The notes under the pieces: model-generated | Seen by the model: the letters and a program-made list of their open reading frames with translations, nothing else | Told to the model about the DNA's origin: nothing | Databases searched by the model: none | Origin: Acidobacteriota bacterium | GTDB lineage: Bacteria > Acidobacteriota > Vicinamibacteria > Vicinamibacterales > SCN-69-37 | Assembly: GCA_947467605.1 (NCBI GenBank) | Contig: CANIII010000006.1 | Location: 1-64,000 of the forward strand | DNA length: 64,000 bases | Direction: 5' to 3' | Made by a program: the position numbers and the translations under genes | Part shown: positions 25,805 to 34,449 of the stretch, piece after piece | Numbering within the stretch: the stretch's first letter is position 1 | Layout: each line of letters starts with the position of its first letter

Positions 25805-26014
25805 TCAGTTCGCTTTGGTGACGTCGCCCGCCTGCGGTCCCTTCGGACCGTCGACGATCTCAAACTCGACCGGCTGGCCTTCCTCGAGCGTCCGGAAACC
25901 CGCGCCCTGGATCGCCGAGAAGTGGACGAATACATCGTTGCCACCTTCCCGTTCGATGAAACCGTAGCCCTTAGCGTTGTTGAACCACTTGACCTTACCG
26001 ACAATTCGCGACAT
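25805..26014 (-). CDS. cspA: cold shock protein (CspA family)
   Basis: 69-residue single-stranded nucleic acid-binding OB-fold protein. It shows [12 protein letters not shown] (RNP1 is KGYGFI) and DVFVHFSAI (RNP2 is VFVHF), then the usual C-terminal [21 protein letters not shown]. Proteins of this family melt RNA structure and can act as transcription antiterminators. An AAGGGAAAG ribosome site precedes the ATG. The leader of about 140 nt has its own promoter, an intrinsic terminator and a GC hairpin, so expression is probably controlled by premature termination. Convergent with the nuo operon. Confidence 0.95.
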   Translation of the reverse strand: MSRIVGKVKWFNNAKGYGFIEREGGNDVFVHFSAIQGAGFRTLEEGQPVEFEIVDGPKGPQAGDVTKAN

Positions 26015-26036
26015 CGTACTTTCCCTTACTTCAAAC

Positions 26037-26053
26037 GCGGCGGAAACCGCCGC
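26037..26053 (-). promoter_or_regulatory. GC hairpin just upstream of the cspA ribosome site
   Basis: GCGGCGG and CCGCCGC form a perfect 7-bp stem with a 3-nt loop. It ends about 22 nt before the cspA start, right beside the AAGGGAAAG ribosome site. It could shape ribosome access at low temperature. Confidence 0.5.
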
Positions 26054-26093
26054 AGGACGTCCAGTCGCTCTTTCGCGGGCGCTACTGGGGGCC

Positions 26094-26124
26094 CAAAAAC
26101 AAAAAAAGACCGCAACACGCGGTC
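26094..26124 (-). terminator. intrinsic terminator inside the cspA leader
   Basis: On the minus strand GACCGC-GTGTT-GCGGTC (26124 to 26108) is followed by seven T, then G and five more T. This is a classical rho-independent terminator. It lies downstream of the predicted cspA promoter and about 80 nt before the cspA ATG, with no other minus-strand gene upstream. The arrangement suggests attenuation of cspA transcription. Confidence 0.6.
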
Positions 26125-26159
26125 CATCGTTCGACGCTTGCCCGCTTCGTCAGACGGTA

Positions 26160-26189
26160 AGCCTATGATGGCCGGAATATCGTTGTCAA
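26160..26189 (-). promoter_or_regulatory. probable cspA promoter
   Basis: On the minus strand a perfect TTGACA (26189-26184) is followed after 18 nt by TAGGCT (26165-26160). This predicts transcription from about 26152, giving a leader of about 138 nt. The region also has to hold the purH promoter on the other strand, for which I see only a weak candidate. Confidence 0.5.
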
Positions 26190-26241
26190 CCGAGGCTGCG
26201 GTCGTCAGATCGCAATCGATTTCGCAAGGACGAGGGGTTGC

Positions 26242-27822
26242 ATGCGCGCGTTGTTGAGTGTGTCAGACAAGTCGGGGTTGGTCGCATTTGCGAAGCAATT
26301 GGCGGCTTTGGGATGCGAATTGGTTTCGACCGGCGGCACCGCCAAAGCTTTGTCAGTAGAGGGTTTACCCGTTATTAACGTCTCGGACGTGACCGGATTT
26401 CCCGAGATGATGGATGGGCGTGTCAAGACGCTGCATCCGAAGGTACACGGTGGAATTCTGGCGCGTCGCAATCGACCGGATGACTTGGCCGCGATTGCGG
26501 CGCACGGCATCGCGCCGATCGATCTGGTGATCGTCAATTTGTATCCGTTTGCGCAGGCCGCGGCCAAGCCCAACCTGCCATTTGATCATCTGATCGAAGA
26601 AATCGACATCGGCGGTCCCAGCATGGTCCGCGCGGCGGCCAAGAATTTCCGCGATGTCCTCGTCGTCGTCGACCCGGCCGACTACAGTCGTGTCGCCGAG
26701 GCGCTTGCGGCCGGCGGCGGGCCAAGCCTGTCGTTGCGCTTCGAACTAATGCGCAAGGCGTTGGCGCATACGGCGGCCTACGACACGACGATCGCGGCGA
26801 CGCTTGGTGAAGTGCACGTGACACCGGCGGGGGAGTTTGTTCGTGAGCTCGGTGAAGACACCCTGCCGCCGCTCTGGATTCCGCAACTCACGAAGTTGCG
26901 CGATCTGCGTTACGGCGAGAACCCCCATCAGCGTGGCGCGTGGTACGCCAGCGGACAGGCGGGATTCAGTGCGGCGACGGTGCATCAGGGCAAGGAACTG
27001 TCGTTTACCAACCTGCTGGATCTCGATGCGGCGGCGCGCATCGCGCTCGAATTCACCGAGCCGGCGGCGGTGGTGATCAAGCACACGAATCCGTGCGGTG
27101 TCGCCACTGGGGCGACGACAGCCGAGGCCTACGTGCGTGCACGAGAGGCCGATCCGCTGTCCGCGTTTGGCGGCATTGTCGGTCTCAATCGATCGATCGA
27201 TGTCGACACGGCGAAGGCGCTGGTCGGCACGTTCATTGAAGCGGTGATCGCGCCCGGCATCGACAACCAGGCGGAGGTGCTCGCGATTTTGGCGGCCAAG
27301 CCGAATCTGCGCGTCGTCACAGCGTCGTTTGATGGTCTTGAGGAGGCGCGCGATGCCCGCTCCATTCTGGGTGCGTGGCTGGTGCAGACGCGCGATCGGG
27401 TCGGCGAGGCTCGCGATCGCTGGCCGCATGCGCCGGAAGAGCCGCGCGTCGTGACGCGTCGTGCCCCGACCGCAGCCGAGTGGAACGCCTTGCGATTTGC
27501 CTGGCGTGTCTGCGCGCACGTGAAGTCGAACACGATTCTGTTTACGGGTCCAGATCGGACGCTCGCGGTCGGCGCAGGACAAATGAGTCGCGTCGATGCT
27601 GTGAAGGTGGCCGTGATGAAGGCCGCCGGTCAGTTGAGCGGTTCGGTGGTGGCCTCGGATGCGTTCTTTCCATTCCGCGACGGACTGGATGCACTGGCCG
27701 CGGCTGGGGCCACGGCCGTGGTGCAGCCAGGCGGCTCGGTGAAGGATGCCGATGTCATCGCCGCGGCGGACGAGCATGGCCTCGCCATGGTCTTTACCGG
27801 CCGACGACACTTCAGACACTGA
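26242..27822 (+). CDS. purH: bifunctional AICAR formyltransferase / IMP cyclohydrolase
   Basis: 526 residues catalysing the last two steps of de novo purine synthesis. The N-terminal MGS-like cyclohydrolase domain has [46 protein letters not shown]. The AICAR transformylase domain starts near residue 200 ([14 protein letters not shown]) and includes the catalytic KHTNPCG and a C-terminal [16 protein letters not shown]. Length is typical. GGACGAGGGG lies upstream of the ATG as a ribosome site. No other purine gene is nearby. Confidence 0.97.
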   Translation: MRALLSVSDKSGLVAFAKQLAALGCELVSTGGTAKALSVEGLPVINVSDVTGFPEMMDGRVKTLHPKVHGGILARRNRPDDLAAIAAHGIAPIDLVIVNLYPFAQAAAKPNLPFDHLIEEIDIGGPSMVRAAAKNFRDVLVVVDPADYSRVAEALAAGGGPSLSLRFELMRKALAHTAAYDTTIAATLGEVHVTPAGEFVRELGEDTLPPLWIPQLTKLRDLRYGENPHQRGAWYASGQAGFSAATVHQGKELSFTNLLDLDAAARIALEFTEPAAVVIKHTNPCGVATGATTAEAYVRAREADPLSAFGGIVGLNRSIDVDTAKALVGTFIEAVIAPGIDNQAEVLAILAAKPNLRVVTASFDGLEEARDARSILGAWLVQTRDRVGEARDRWPHAPEEPRVVTRRAPTAAEWNALRFAWRVCAHVKSNTILFTGPDRTLAVGAGQMSRVDAVKVAVMKAAGQLSGSVVASDAFFPFRDGLDALAAAGATAVVQPGGSVKDADVIAAADEHGLAMVFTGRRHFRH

Positions 27823-27841
27823 TCATGCAGCGGTCGCGACG

Positions 27842-29479
27842 GTGAGTCTTCGCAATGCCCTGCGCGTGCTGCTGATCGCGTCTGCGATCCTGCTGTTTGT
27901 CGATGTGGGCGGGTCATCGATCTGGGACGCGAACGAAGCCTTCTATGTCGAGACGCCTCGGCAGATGGTGCTGAGCGGCGACTACGTCAGTCCCACGTTC
28001 AACGGCGAGCCGCGCCTCAACAAACCCGTTCTGAGCTACTGGGTGGTCGCCGGCTTCTACAAAGTGCTCGGCGTGAGCGTGACGTCAGAACGTCTGGCGA
28101 TCGCGTTGGGCACATTGATCCTGATCGCGGCGACCTTCGTGATTGGACGAACGATCGCCAACACCGACACCGGCGTTCTTGCCGCTCTCATCATCGCGTC
28201 GGCGCCACGCGTCATGTTGTGGAGTCGCAGGATCTTCATCGACATGTACTTCACGAGTTTCCTGGCGGTCGCGTTAATGGGGCTCGTGCTCGCGCGCGCT
28301 CATCCCGACCATCGCCGACGCTACCTGGTGCTGATGTACATCGGCCTCGGGCTCGCGATGCTCACGAAGGGGCCGGCAGCGCTCGTGCTCCCGGGTCTCG
28401 TACTTGTCGTGTTCCTGCTCTGGACGCGGCAATCGAGTGAGCTCAAATCGCTGATGTTGCCCGTCGGACTCGTGATCATCGCGGCCATCGTCGTGCCGTG
28501 GTATGCGCTCTTGTATCAACGCGATGGATGGAAACCCCTGTACGATTTCTTTGTCGGAGAGAACGTCGGCCGCTACACCGAAACCGTCGGACTCCAGCAC
28601 CGCGTGGCGTGGTTCTACCTGCCGGTGTTGTTGACCGATCTCCTGCCGTGGTCGCTGTTCTTGCCGGCGGCTCTGTGGGCGGCCTGGCGCGATCGGTCGG
28701 CCGAGACGCGATTGCTGATCGTATGGATTGGCGTCTTCGTCGGCGTATTCACGTTTTCGAGCACGAAACAGGATCTCTACATCTTCCCAATCGTGCCCGC
28801 GGTCGCGGTGCTGATTGCGGATGTGCTCTACCGCGCCGTTGGTGGGCGGACCCTCTCAATCGGTGTGCGGCGTTTGATGACCATCGGCGCGGTGATCACC
28901 GGTATTGAGCTTGTGGCGATCGGCGGTGGGGCATTCTGGATCGTCGGCGTGGCTCGGCTCATACCGCAATTGCCGCAAGCCGCGGGAGTAGGCGCGGTGC
29001 TGGCTCTGGGCGGTGTCGTCACACTGCTCCTGCTGTATCGTTCGCGCCTCTCATCCACCGTTCTGACGCTCGGGGTCACCGCGGTCGTCGCCAATTGGTT
29101 GCTGGTGACGACCGTGATGCGGCCGTTTGAACAGTTCAAGCCTGTGCCGCCCATGAGCACGTGGCTGCGTGAGCACGCGTCACCGACGACGGTGGTCGCT
29201 CATTACCGGACGGTGTTGCCGAGCATGACTTACTACCTCGGTCGCCCGATCACGCAAGTCTTCGACATCGAGGCGATGACGCGCCTGGTCGATCGTCAGG
29301 CGTCCATGTATGTCGTGCTGCAGCCGCACGAGTACGAGGAGTTGCAGGGAGCGACGCGTGAGCGCCTGTGTGTGATCGACCGGCGGATCTTGCCGGTCTT
29401 TGATGCGAAGCTCAGCGAAGTGCTGTCGCGACGTCTGCCTGAGGTGTGGCTGGTCGGCGTCAAAGGCGCCTGCCAGTAG
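27842..29479 (+). CDS. family 39 (ArnT/PMT-like) membrane glycosyltransferase
   Basis: About 545 residues with roughly 12 hydrophobic segments and a soluble C-terminal domain of about 130 residues. [16 protein letters not shown] carries the acidic GT39 motif in the first periplasmic loop, and [15 protein letters not shown] follows as in ArnT. Relatives move a sugar from a polyprenyl phosphate to lipid A, another glycan or protein on the periplasmic side. GTG at 27842 is chosen because the open frame upstream to 27746 lies in purH. Only 19 nt separate it from purH. Acceptor unknown. Confidence 0.8.
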   Translation: MSLRNALRVLLIASAILLFVDVGGSSIWDANEAFYVETPRQMVLSGDYVSPTFNGEPRLNKPVLSYWVVAGFYKVLGVSVTSERLAIALGTLILIAATFVIGRTIANTDTGVLAALIIASAPRVMLWSRRIFIDMYFTSFLAVALMGLVLARAHPDHRRRYLVLMYIGLGLAMLTKGPAALVLPGLVLVVFLLWTRQSSELKSLMLPVGLVIIAAIVVPWYALLYQRDGWKPLYDFFVGENVGRYTETVGLQHRVAWFYLPVLLTDLLPWSLFLPAALWAAWRDRSAETRLLIVWIGVFVGVFTFSSTKQDLYIFPIVPAVAVLIADVLYRAVGGRTLSIGVRRLMTIGAVITGIELVAIGGGAFWIVGVARLIPQLPQAAGVGAVLALGGVVTLLLLYRSRLSSTVLTLGVTAVVANWLLVTTVMRPFEQFKPVPPMSTWLREHASPTTVVAHYRTVLPSMTYYLGRPITQVFDIEAMTRLVDRQASMYVVLQPHEYEELQGATRERLCVIDRRILPVFDAKLSEVLSRRLPEVWLVGVKGACQ

Positions 29480-29484
29480 CGGTC

Positions 29485-30459
29485 CTACTGGCCGCTGATG
29501 CGTTGGAGGTCGGCGGCCGTGACGGCCGCGGGACCAAATCGGCCAACGGCGATTCCGGCCGCGTGATTCGCAAGCCCGGCGGCCTGAACGAGTGATGAGC
29601 CTGCGGCAATCGCCAATGCCAGAGTCGCGATGACCGTGTCGCCGGCCCCGGTCACATCGGCCACTTCACGCGCGGTGGCCGGCATCACGACTTCGCGCGG
29701 CGGCGTCTCGGACGCGTCCATGACCCACATGCCGCGTTCGCCCCAGGTCATCAGCACCGATCCGCCGCTCGCGTGATGAATCCGATGCGCCGCTGCGCGG
29801 GCGTCGTCATGATCGCGAATCACGAGCCCCGTCATGATCTCGGCCTCGCGGTGGTTCGGCGTGATCACAGTGGCGCCGTGGTAGTACGCGGCGTCGGGAA
29901 TCTTCGGATCGATCAGGAGAGGGCAGTGCATGCGTGCCGCTGCCGCGACGGCCGCTTCGATGATCGGTCGGGTCACGGTGCCCTTGTCGTAGTCAGAAAT
30001 CACGATGGCCTGACAGGCGTCCAAGCTCTCGATGTGCTGCACCATCGCGGCGAGTGACGGGCCCGCAATCGGTGAGGAGGACTCGCGATCGATGCGTGCC
30101 ACCTGCTGGAGCCGCTCGGTGACCGCGCGGATTTTTTCCGTGGTGGGCCGCGTCGGATCCACGATGATGCGGTCACTCTCGATGCCAGCCGTCTTGAGTG
30201 ATGCGATGAGCGTGCGCCCGGCATCATCATTGCCAACCAGCCCACACAGCAACGGCACACCGGTGAGGGCGGCGACGTTGGCCGCGACATTGGCGGCGCC
30301 GCCCAGTCGAAACTCTTCGCGATCGAGCCGCACGATCGGCACGGGCGCTTCAGGAGAAATGCGATCGGCTCGGCCCATCAGAAAATGGTCGAGCATGACG
30401 TCGCCGATAATCGCGATACGTGACCCGGCAAATCGGGTGATGGTGGATGGGCGTGTCAT
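29485..30459 (-). CDS. D-glycero-beta-D-manno-heptose 7-phosphate kinase (HldE domain I only)
   Basis: 324-residue PfkB-family kinase that phosphorylates heptose 7-phosphate at C1, between GmhA and GmhB. It shows FRLGGAANVAANVAAL for sugar binding and VTGAGDTVIATLALA with catalytic D274. The N-terminal DVMLDHFLMGRADRISPEAPVPI is the RfaE1 signature. The nucleotidyltransferase half of HldE is absent, so ADP-heptose synthesis needs a separate RfaE2. ATG at 30459 overlaps the upstream stop (ATGA); the frame to 30663 is shadow. It is last in a minus-strand LPS operon. Confidence 0.9.
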   Translation of the reverse strand: MTRPSTITRFAGSRIAIIGDVMLDHFLMGRADRISPEAPVPIVRLDREEFRLGGAANVAANVAALTGVPLLCGLVGNDDAGRTLIASLKTAGIESDRIIVDPTRPTTEKIRAVTERLQQVARIDRESSSPIAGPSLAAMVQHIESLDACQAIVISDYDKGTVTRPIIEAAVAAAARMHCPLLIDPKIPDAAYYHGATVITPNHREAEIMTGLVIRDHDDARAAAHRIHHASGGSVLMTWGERGMWVMDASETPPREVVMPATAREVADVTGAGDTVIATLALAIAAGSSLVQAAGLANHAAGIAVGRFGPAAVTAADLQRISGQ

Positions 30460-31631
30460 GCGCGTGTGCGGACCTCGGCAGCAAACGGCAGCGTGATCAG
30501 GGCGAGGAACAACACGAGAAATTCCGAATCGCCGAAGTTGTGTTCGAACATGCCGGCGGCCAACATCGCGATCACCGCCGCGAACCCTGCTGCCGCGACA
30601 GCCGGCGTCGAGCCCGACTTGATGAGGCGCCACAGATCCCGCGCGACGACCACGACGAACCACAGCCAGACTGCGAGTGCTGGCAGACCGCGCTCGGCCG
30701 CCAGTTGCATCGGCACATTGTGCAGGTGCGATCGGGTCTCCGGCCCTGTGGCTTCGGCCGAATCCACGGCATCCGACGTTCGATATTGCAGGTAGACCTT
30801 CGGGATCATGTTCATGCCGACGCCGAAGAGCGGATGATCCTTCACGATCGCGACGCCGGCCTTCAGCATGGCCACGCGGTCGCGATTTTGAGCGGGATCA
30901 AACATCGAGAGCGCGCGGTCACGCACACTGGCCGGTGCAATCGCGCCGGCGACGACGATCAGCAGAGGCAGTGCCAGCAGCAGAACGCGTCGCCGGATCG
31001 AGAGCAGCGCGCCGATGGCCACTGCCGTGCCGACCCAGACGTTGCGCGACTGTGTCGCCGCGAGCGCGACAAACAGCGCCGGGAGTGCCACTGTCGGCCA
31101 GATCCATTCGCGGTCACGGAACAATAATCGCGCGACGGCTGCGCAGATGACCAGCATCAGCACGCCGGAGTACGTCATGTAATGATTCAGCGACCCGTGT
31201 GGCCGGTTGCGCAGCAGGTCTTCGTAGCTCGTTGAGGCGACGTACTGGATGACGCCGTAAATCGCTGCGGCCGAGCCGAGCGCGATGATCACGTCGATCA
31301 CTTGTGACGCGCGTGCGCCACGTGCCACGCGCATGGCCATCGGCACAATCAGAAAGAGCAGGAACTGTTTCAGGCGCGCCGCCGAGTACAGAGGGTCCGC
31401 CGACAGCAGGGCACCGACCGCCGTCACCGCGGCCAGTACCAACAGCGGTGTAAAAAATGCCGGCGCTACCGGCCGCGTGCCGTCTCGCCACGCGAGCACA
31501 CCCCAGAGAATTCCGCCGATGCCGAGCAGAATCTCGGCGCGAATGTTGAACTGGATCAGCGCGACGCCGACCGCGAAGCATCCGAATGCGGCGAGTTCCA
31601 GACGCGACGCCGATGTCTCTGCTGTGCTCAT
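30456..31631 (-). CDS. O-antigen ligase/polymerase family membrane protein
   Basis: 391-residue polytopic protein with 10-12 hydrophobic segments. The Wzy_C loop includes VAIVKDHPLFGVGMNMIPKVY and then HLHNVPMQLAAERGLPALAVW, where HNVPMQLAAERG is the family hallmark with its conserved His. It joins two other LPS genes through ATGA overlaps, so it may ligate O-chain to the lipid A core. It is much shorter than the family member at 7180. Ligase and polymerase cannot be distinguished here. Confidence 0.8.
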   Translation of the reverse strand: MSTAETSASRLELAAFGCFAVGVALIQFNIRAEILLGIGGILWGVLAWRDGTRPVAPAFFTPLLVLAAVTAVGALLSADPLYSAARLKQFLLFLIVPMAMRVARGARASQVIDVIIALGSAAAIYGVIQYVASTSYEDLLRNRPHGSLNHYMTYSGVLMLVICAAVARLLFRDREWIWPTVALPALFVALAATQSRNVWVGTAVAIGALLSIRRRVLLLALPLLIVVAGAIAPASVRDRALSMFDPAQNRDRVAMLKAGVAIVKDHPLFGVGMNMIPKVYLQYRTSDAVDSAEATGPETRSHLHNVPMQLAAERGLPALAVWLWFVVVVARDLWRLIKSGSTPAVAAAGFAAVIAMLAAGMFEHNFGDSEFLVLFLALITLPFAAEVRTRA

Positions 31632-32737
31632 CTCGATGGTGCTCCTGACTTTGCCAATACGCGCTCCGATGCCGCGATCACGTCGCTAGCCGCCAGTGTC
31701 GTCAGGCAACGAAAGTCACCCGGCGCACACACGCGCTGATCGCATGGGCGGCAGGGTAGTGATCCGACGTCCACCGTCTCTGACGGCAGCGATGTCGGTC
31801 GCCATGGTGCCGATCGCGCCGGCAGCGTGGGCCCAAACAGCGCAACGATCGGCACATCGGATGCCGACGCGAGATGGAGCGGCCCGCTGTCACCGCCCAC
31901 GTACAAGGCCGCGCGCTCACAGAGCGCGCGCAGATCACCGAGTGAGAGTGATTCGCCGTCAATCAGTCGCCCGCTCGCCTGTCCCGCACGTTCCCGCGCG
32001 TCGAGCAGCACGCGCGTGGTCGCCGCGCGGTCCGACGGACCGCCGGTGAGCACCACCCACCGGTGCGCACCACCGCGCACGAGGCTGACGGCCAGATCTG
32101 CAAACGACGACTCGGGCCAGCGCCTGAACGGATTGCCCGCGCTGACGTGCACGACCAGAATCTGCCCGTCGGCTGGAATGTGCCAGCCGGCGATGCGCGT
32201 CGCAATGGCCCGGGCCGCGCGCGGATCGAGCGCGATCTCAATGCGATCGCGCTCGCGATCCGGGCCGTCCTCGAACGCGGGATCGACGGCGTGCAGCACG
32301 TCCCATTGATTTTCCACCGAGTGTCTCGCACGCAGTTCACGCGGTCGATGCACCACGCGCGTGTACATCCACGAACGACCGGGAACATCGTACCCCACGC
32401 GCAGGGCCGCACCGCTCGCCCAGGTGAGCCAGGCGCTGCGCGGTCCGCCGTGCAGATCAATCGCGATGTCGAAGTGCTCCCGCCGCAACCGTCGCGCCAA
32501 GGTCCAGTCATCAGCGATACGGCCGAGGCCGTGTCGGTGCGGCGCGATGACCACATCGTTCAAATGAGGATTGCCGGCCACGATCGGCGCGGCCGCGTTT
32601 TCGACCACATAGACGAGCCGCCCGGTGGGAAAGCGGCGGCGCAGGGCGGCGATGACCGGCGTCGTGAAGACCACGTCACCCACGAGACGCAACCGCACGA
32701 TCAGGATCGACGGGTTGGGGCCGTGCACGGTCGTCAC
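31628..32737 (-). CDS. family 9 glycosyltransferase (ADP-heptose:LPS heptosyltransferase type)
   Basis: 369-residue GT-B enzyme. ILIVRLRLVGDVVFTTPVIAALR is the GT9 opening with the catalytic Asp, DIAIDLHGGPRSAWLTW the acceptor-side motif, and YVGGDSGPLHLASASDVPIVALFG the nucleotide-sugar motif. It presumably transfers heptose made by the GmhA, kinase and GmhB route, acting on the cytoplasmic face. The start is GTG at 32737, 7 nt after the Trm112-like stop. It overlaps the O-antigen gene by 4 nt. Confidence 0.88.
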   Translation of the reverse strand: MTTVHGPNPSILIVRLRLVGDVVFTTPVIAALRRRFPTGRLVYVVENAAAPIVAGNPHLNDVVIAPHRHGLGRIADDWTLARRLRREHFDIAIDLHGGPRSAWLTWASGAALRVGYDVPGRSWMYTRVVHRPRELRARHSVENQWDVLHAVDPAFEDGPDRERDRIEIALDPRAARAIATRIAGWHIPADGQILVVHVSAGNPFRRWPESSFADLAVSLVRGGAHRWVVLTGGPSDRAATTRVLLDARERAGQASGRLIDGESLSLGDLRALCERAALYVGGDSGPLHLASASDVPIVALFGPTLPARSAPWRPTSLPSETVDVGSLPCRPCDQRVCAPGDFRCLTTLAASDVIAASERVLAKSGAPSR

Positions 32738-32744
32738 AACCGTG

Positions 32745-32915
32745 TCACGCTTCGATGGTCGCCTCGTCGATCAACATCACGGGAATGTCATCCTTGATCG
32801 GGTAGACGCGGTGGCAACGCTCGCACTTCAGAGCGGTGTCCTGCTTGACGAGGTGTACCGGCGCTTTGCACTCGGGGCACACAAGGATACTGAGAAGTTC
32901 CGGGTCCACGGCCAT
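32745..32915 (-). CDS. Trm112-family zinc-binding small protein
   Basis: 56-residue protein: it starts MAVDPELLSILVCPECKAP and continues with HLVKQDTALKCERCHRVYPI, then KDDIPVMLIDEATIEA. The CPEC and CERC pairs are a zinc knuckle, and the IPVMLIDEA end is typical of bacterial Trm112/YcaR proteins. In E. coli ycaR also sits among LPS genes, between lpxK and kdsB. It is first in the minus-strand LPS operon, 7 nt before the GT9 gene, and divergent from the TPR gene with only 20 nt between starts. Function in bacteria is poorly known; eukaryotic Trm112 activates methyltransferases. Confidence 0.85.
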   Translation of the reverse strand: MAVDPELLSILVCPECKAPVHLVKQDTALKCERCHRVYPIKDDIPVMLIDEATIEA

Positions 32916-32923
32916 CGCGGCAC

Positions 32924-32930
32924 TATGATA
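32924..32930. promoter_or_regulatory. overlapping divergent -10 boxes between the Trm112-like and TPR genes
   Basis: TATGAT (32924-32929, plus) ends 6 nt before the TPR-protein ATG. TATCAT (32930-32925, minus) ends 9 nt before the Trm112-like ATG. There is no room for a ribosome site on the plus side. No good -35 box is visible. Confidence 0.4.
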
Positions 32931-32935
32931 TCCCC

Positions 32936-34447
32936 ATGCTCACTCTCGCGAGCGTCGTGCTCAGCATCGCGCTGCAGTCGCCAGCCCCACCCGCGCCCGC
33001 CCTTGCTGACGCATATTTTTACTTCCTCCAGGGACGCATGCTCGAAGGCCGTGGCGATGTGCCCGGCGCGATCGCCGCGTACAAACGTGCGGTGGAGCTT
33101 GAGCCGAAGGCGTCCGCGGTCCACGCGGAACTCGCCGGCGTGTATGCGCGCGCAGGGCGTGCGGTGGATGCAATCAGTGAGGGCGAGGCAGCCATCGCGA
33201 TCGACAAGACCGATCGTGAGGCGAATCGGATCCTCGGGTTGATCCAGGCGTCGTTGGCAGAAAACCTCTCCGAAGGTCCTCGGCAAACCCAGTTGATGGG
33301 GGAGGCGATTGGCCATCTGGAACAGGCGCTCATCGGCGCGCGTGATCCGGGGGCCGAGCTCACGCTCGGCCGCCTCGACGTCCGGACGAATCGTCTGCCC
33401 AAAGCCATCGAGACACTCCGAAATTTTCTCTTCGACAATCCGGGCTACCCCGAGGCCGTGATGCTGCTGGCGGAAGCGCACGAACGCAGCGGCCACATTA
33501 ATGATGCGATCGACACGCTCGCGCCACTCGCTTCCGCACCGGGCGCGCCGCCTGACGCGCAGACCGCGATGGCCGGCCTCTATGAGCGCGCAGATCGTTG
33601 GAAGGACGCGGCCGCGTTGTGGGGCGCGCTGGCGGCGAAACAGCCCGACGCGTCGTACCGCATGCAACAGGCGACGGCGCTCATGAATTCGGGCAGTGTG
33701 ACCGCAGGCCGCGACGTGCTCGCGGCACTCGCGAAAGATCGCCCGCGTGATCCGTCCGTGTGGTATTTGCTGGCGCAAGCCGAGCGTCGACTCGGCAACG
33801 CACGCGGCGCCGAGGACGCTTCGAAGCGCATCACCGACATCGATCCGAATGATCCGCGCGGTCCGCTCGCGCTCGCGGAATCCAAAGAGGCGGCCCGCGA
33901 TTTTGCCGGCGTCGTCAGCGCGTTGAAGCCGCTCTACGACACGCGCCGCGCGCTCGCGCGGCCCGACGACGAAGTGTTGTCGTTTGTGGCGATGATGTTG
34001 GCCAATGCCTACGAAGAGCTGAAACAGTTCGATCGCGCTGAACCCCTGATGCGCGAAGTCATTGCGCGTGACGCGACAGACGCGGCGGCGCTGAACGCGC
34101 TGGGGTTCATGCTCGCAGATCGCGGTCAGAAACTCGACGAGGCCTTAAGCTTGATTCAGCGCGCGCTCGTGATCGAGCCTCGCAACCCGTCGTTCCTCGA
34201 CAGCCTGGGCTGGGTGATGTTCAAGCAGGGCCATCTGGCCGAGGCGCTGGTGCCGATGGAGCAGGCGGTGAAGGCGGCGCCGTCGGCGTCGCTCGTGCAG
34301 GAACACCTTGGCGATATCTACTTTGGTCTGAAGCGATACCGCGAGGCCGCCGACACATTTGCCCGCGCGCTCGCGGGTGATCGCGACGGCATTGACGCCC
34401 CGGCGCTGACTGCGAAGCGGGACCGCGCGCGGGATCTGGCCAAGTAG
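32936..34447 (+). CDS. exported tetratricopeptide-repeat protein
   Basis: 503 residues. A hydrophobic N-terminus (MLTLASVVLSIALQ) looks like a signal peptide or anchor, followed by many TPR helices. Clear units are DVPGAIAAYKRAVELEPKAS near residue 40, NTGL-type units through the middle, and KLDEALSLIQRALVIEPRNP near 400, ending in YREAADTFARAL. TPR proteins of this type are scaffolds, often periplasmic. It sits 2 nt before a LolB-like lipoprotein gene, which suggests an outer-membrane role. A TATGAT box 6 nt before the ATG suggests a leaderless mRNA. Confidence 0.82.
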   Translation: MLTLASVVLSIALQSPAPPAPALADAYFYFLQGRMLEGRGDVPGAIAAYKRAVELEPKASAVHAELAGVYARAGRAVDAISEGEAAIAIDKTDREANRILGLIQASLAENLSEGPRQTQLMGEAIGHLEQALIGARDPGAELTLGRLDVRTNRLPKAIETLRNFLFDNPGYPEAVMLLAEAHERSGHINDAIDTLAPLASAPGAPPDAQTAMAGLYERADRWKDAAALWGALAAKQPDASYRMQQATALMNSGSVTAGRDVLAALAKDRPRDPSVWYLLAQAERRLGNARGAEDASKRITDIDPNDPRGPLALAESKEAARDFAGVVSALKPLYDTRRALARPDDEVLSFVAMMLANAYEELKQFDRAEPLMREVIARDATDAAALNALGFMLADRGQKLDEALSLIQRALVIEPRNPSFLDSLGWVMFKQGHLAEALVPMEQAVKAAPSASLVQEHLGDIYFGLKRYREAADTFARALAGDRDGIDAPALTAKRDRARDLAK

Positions 34448-34449
34448 AC

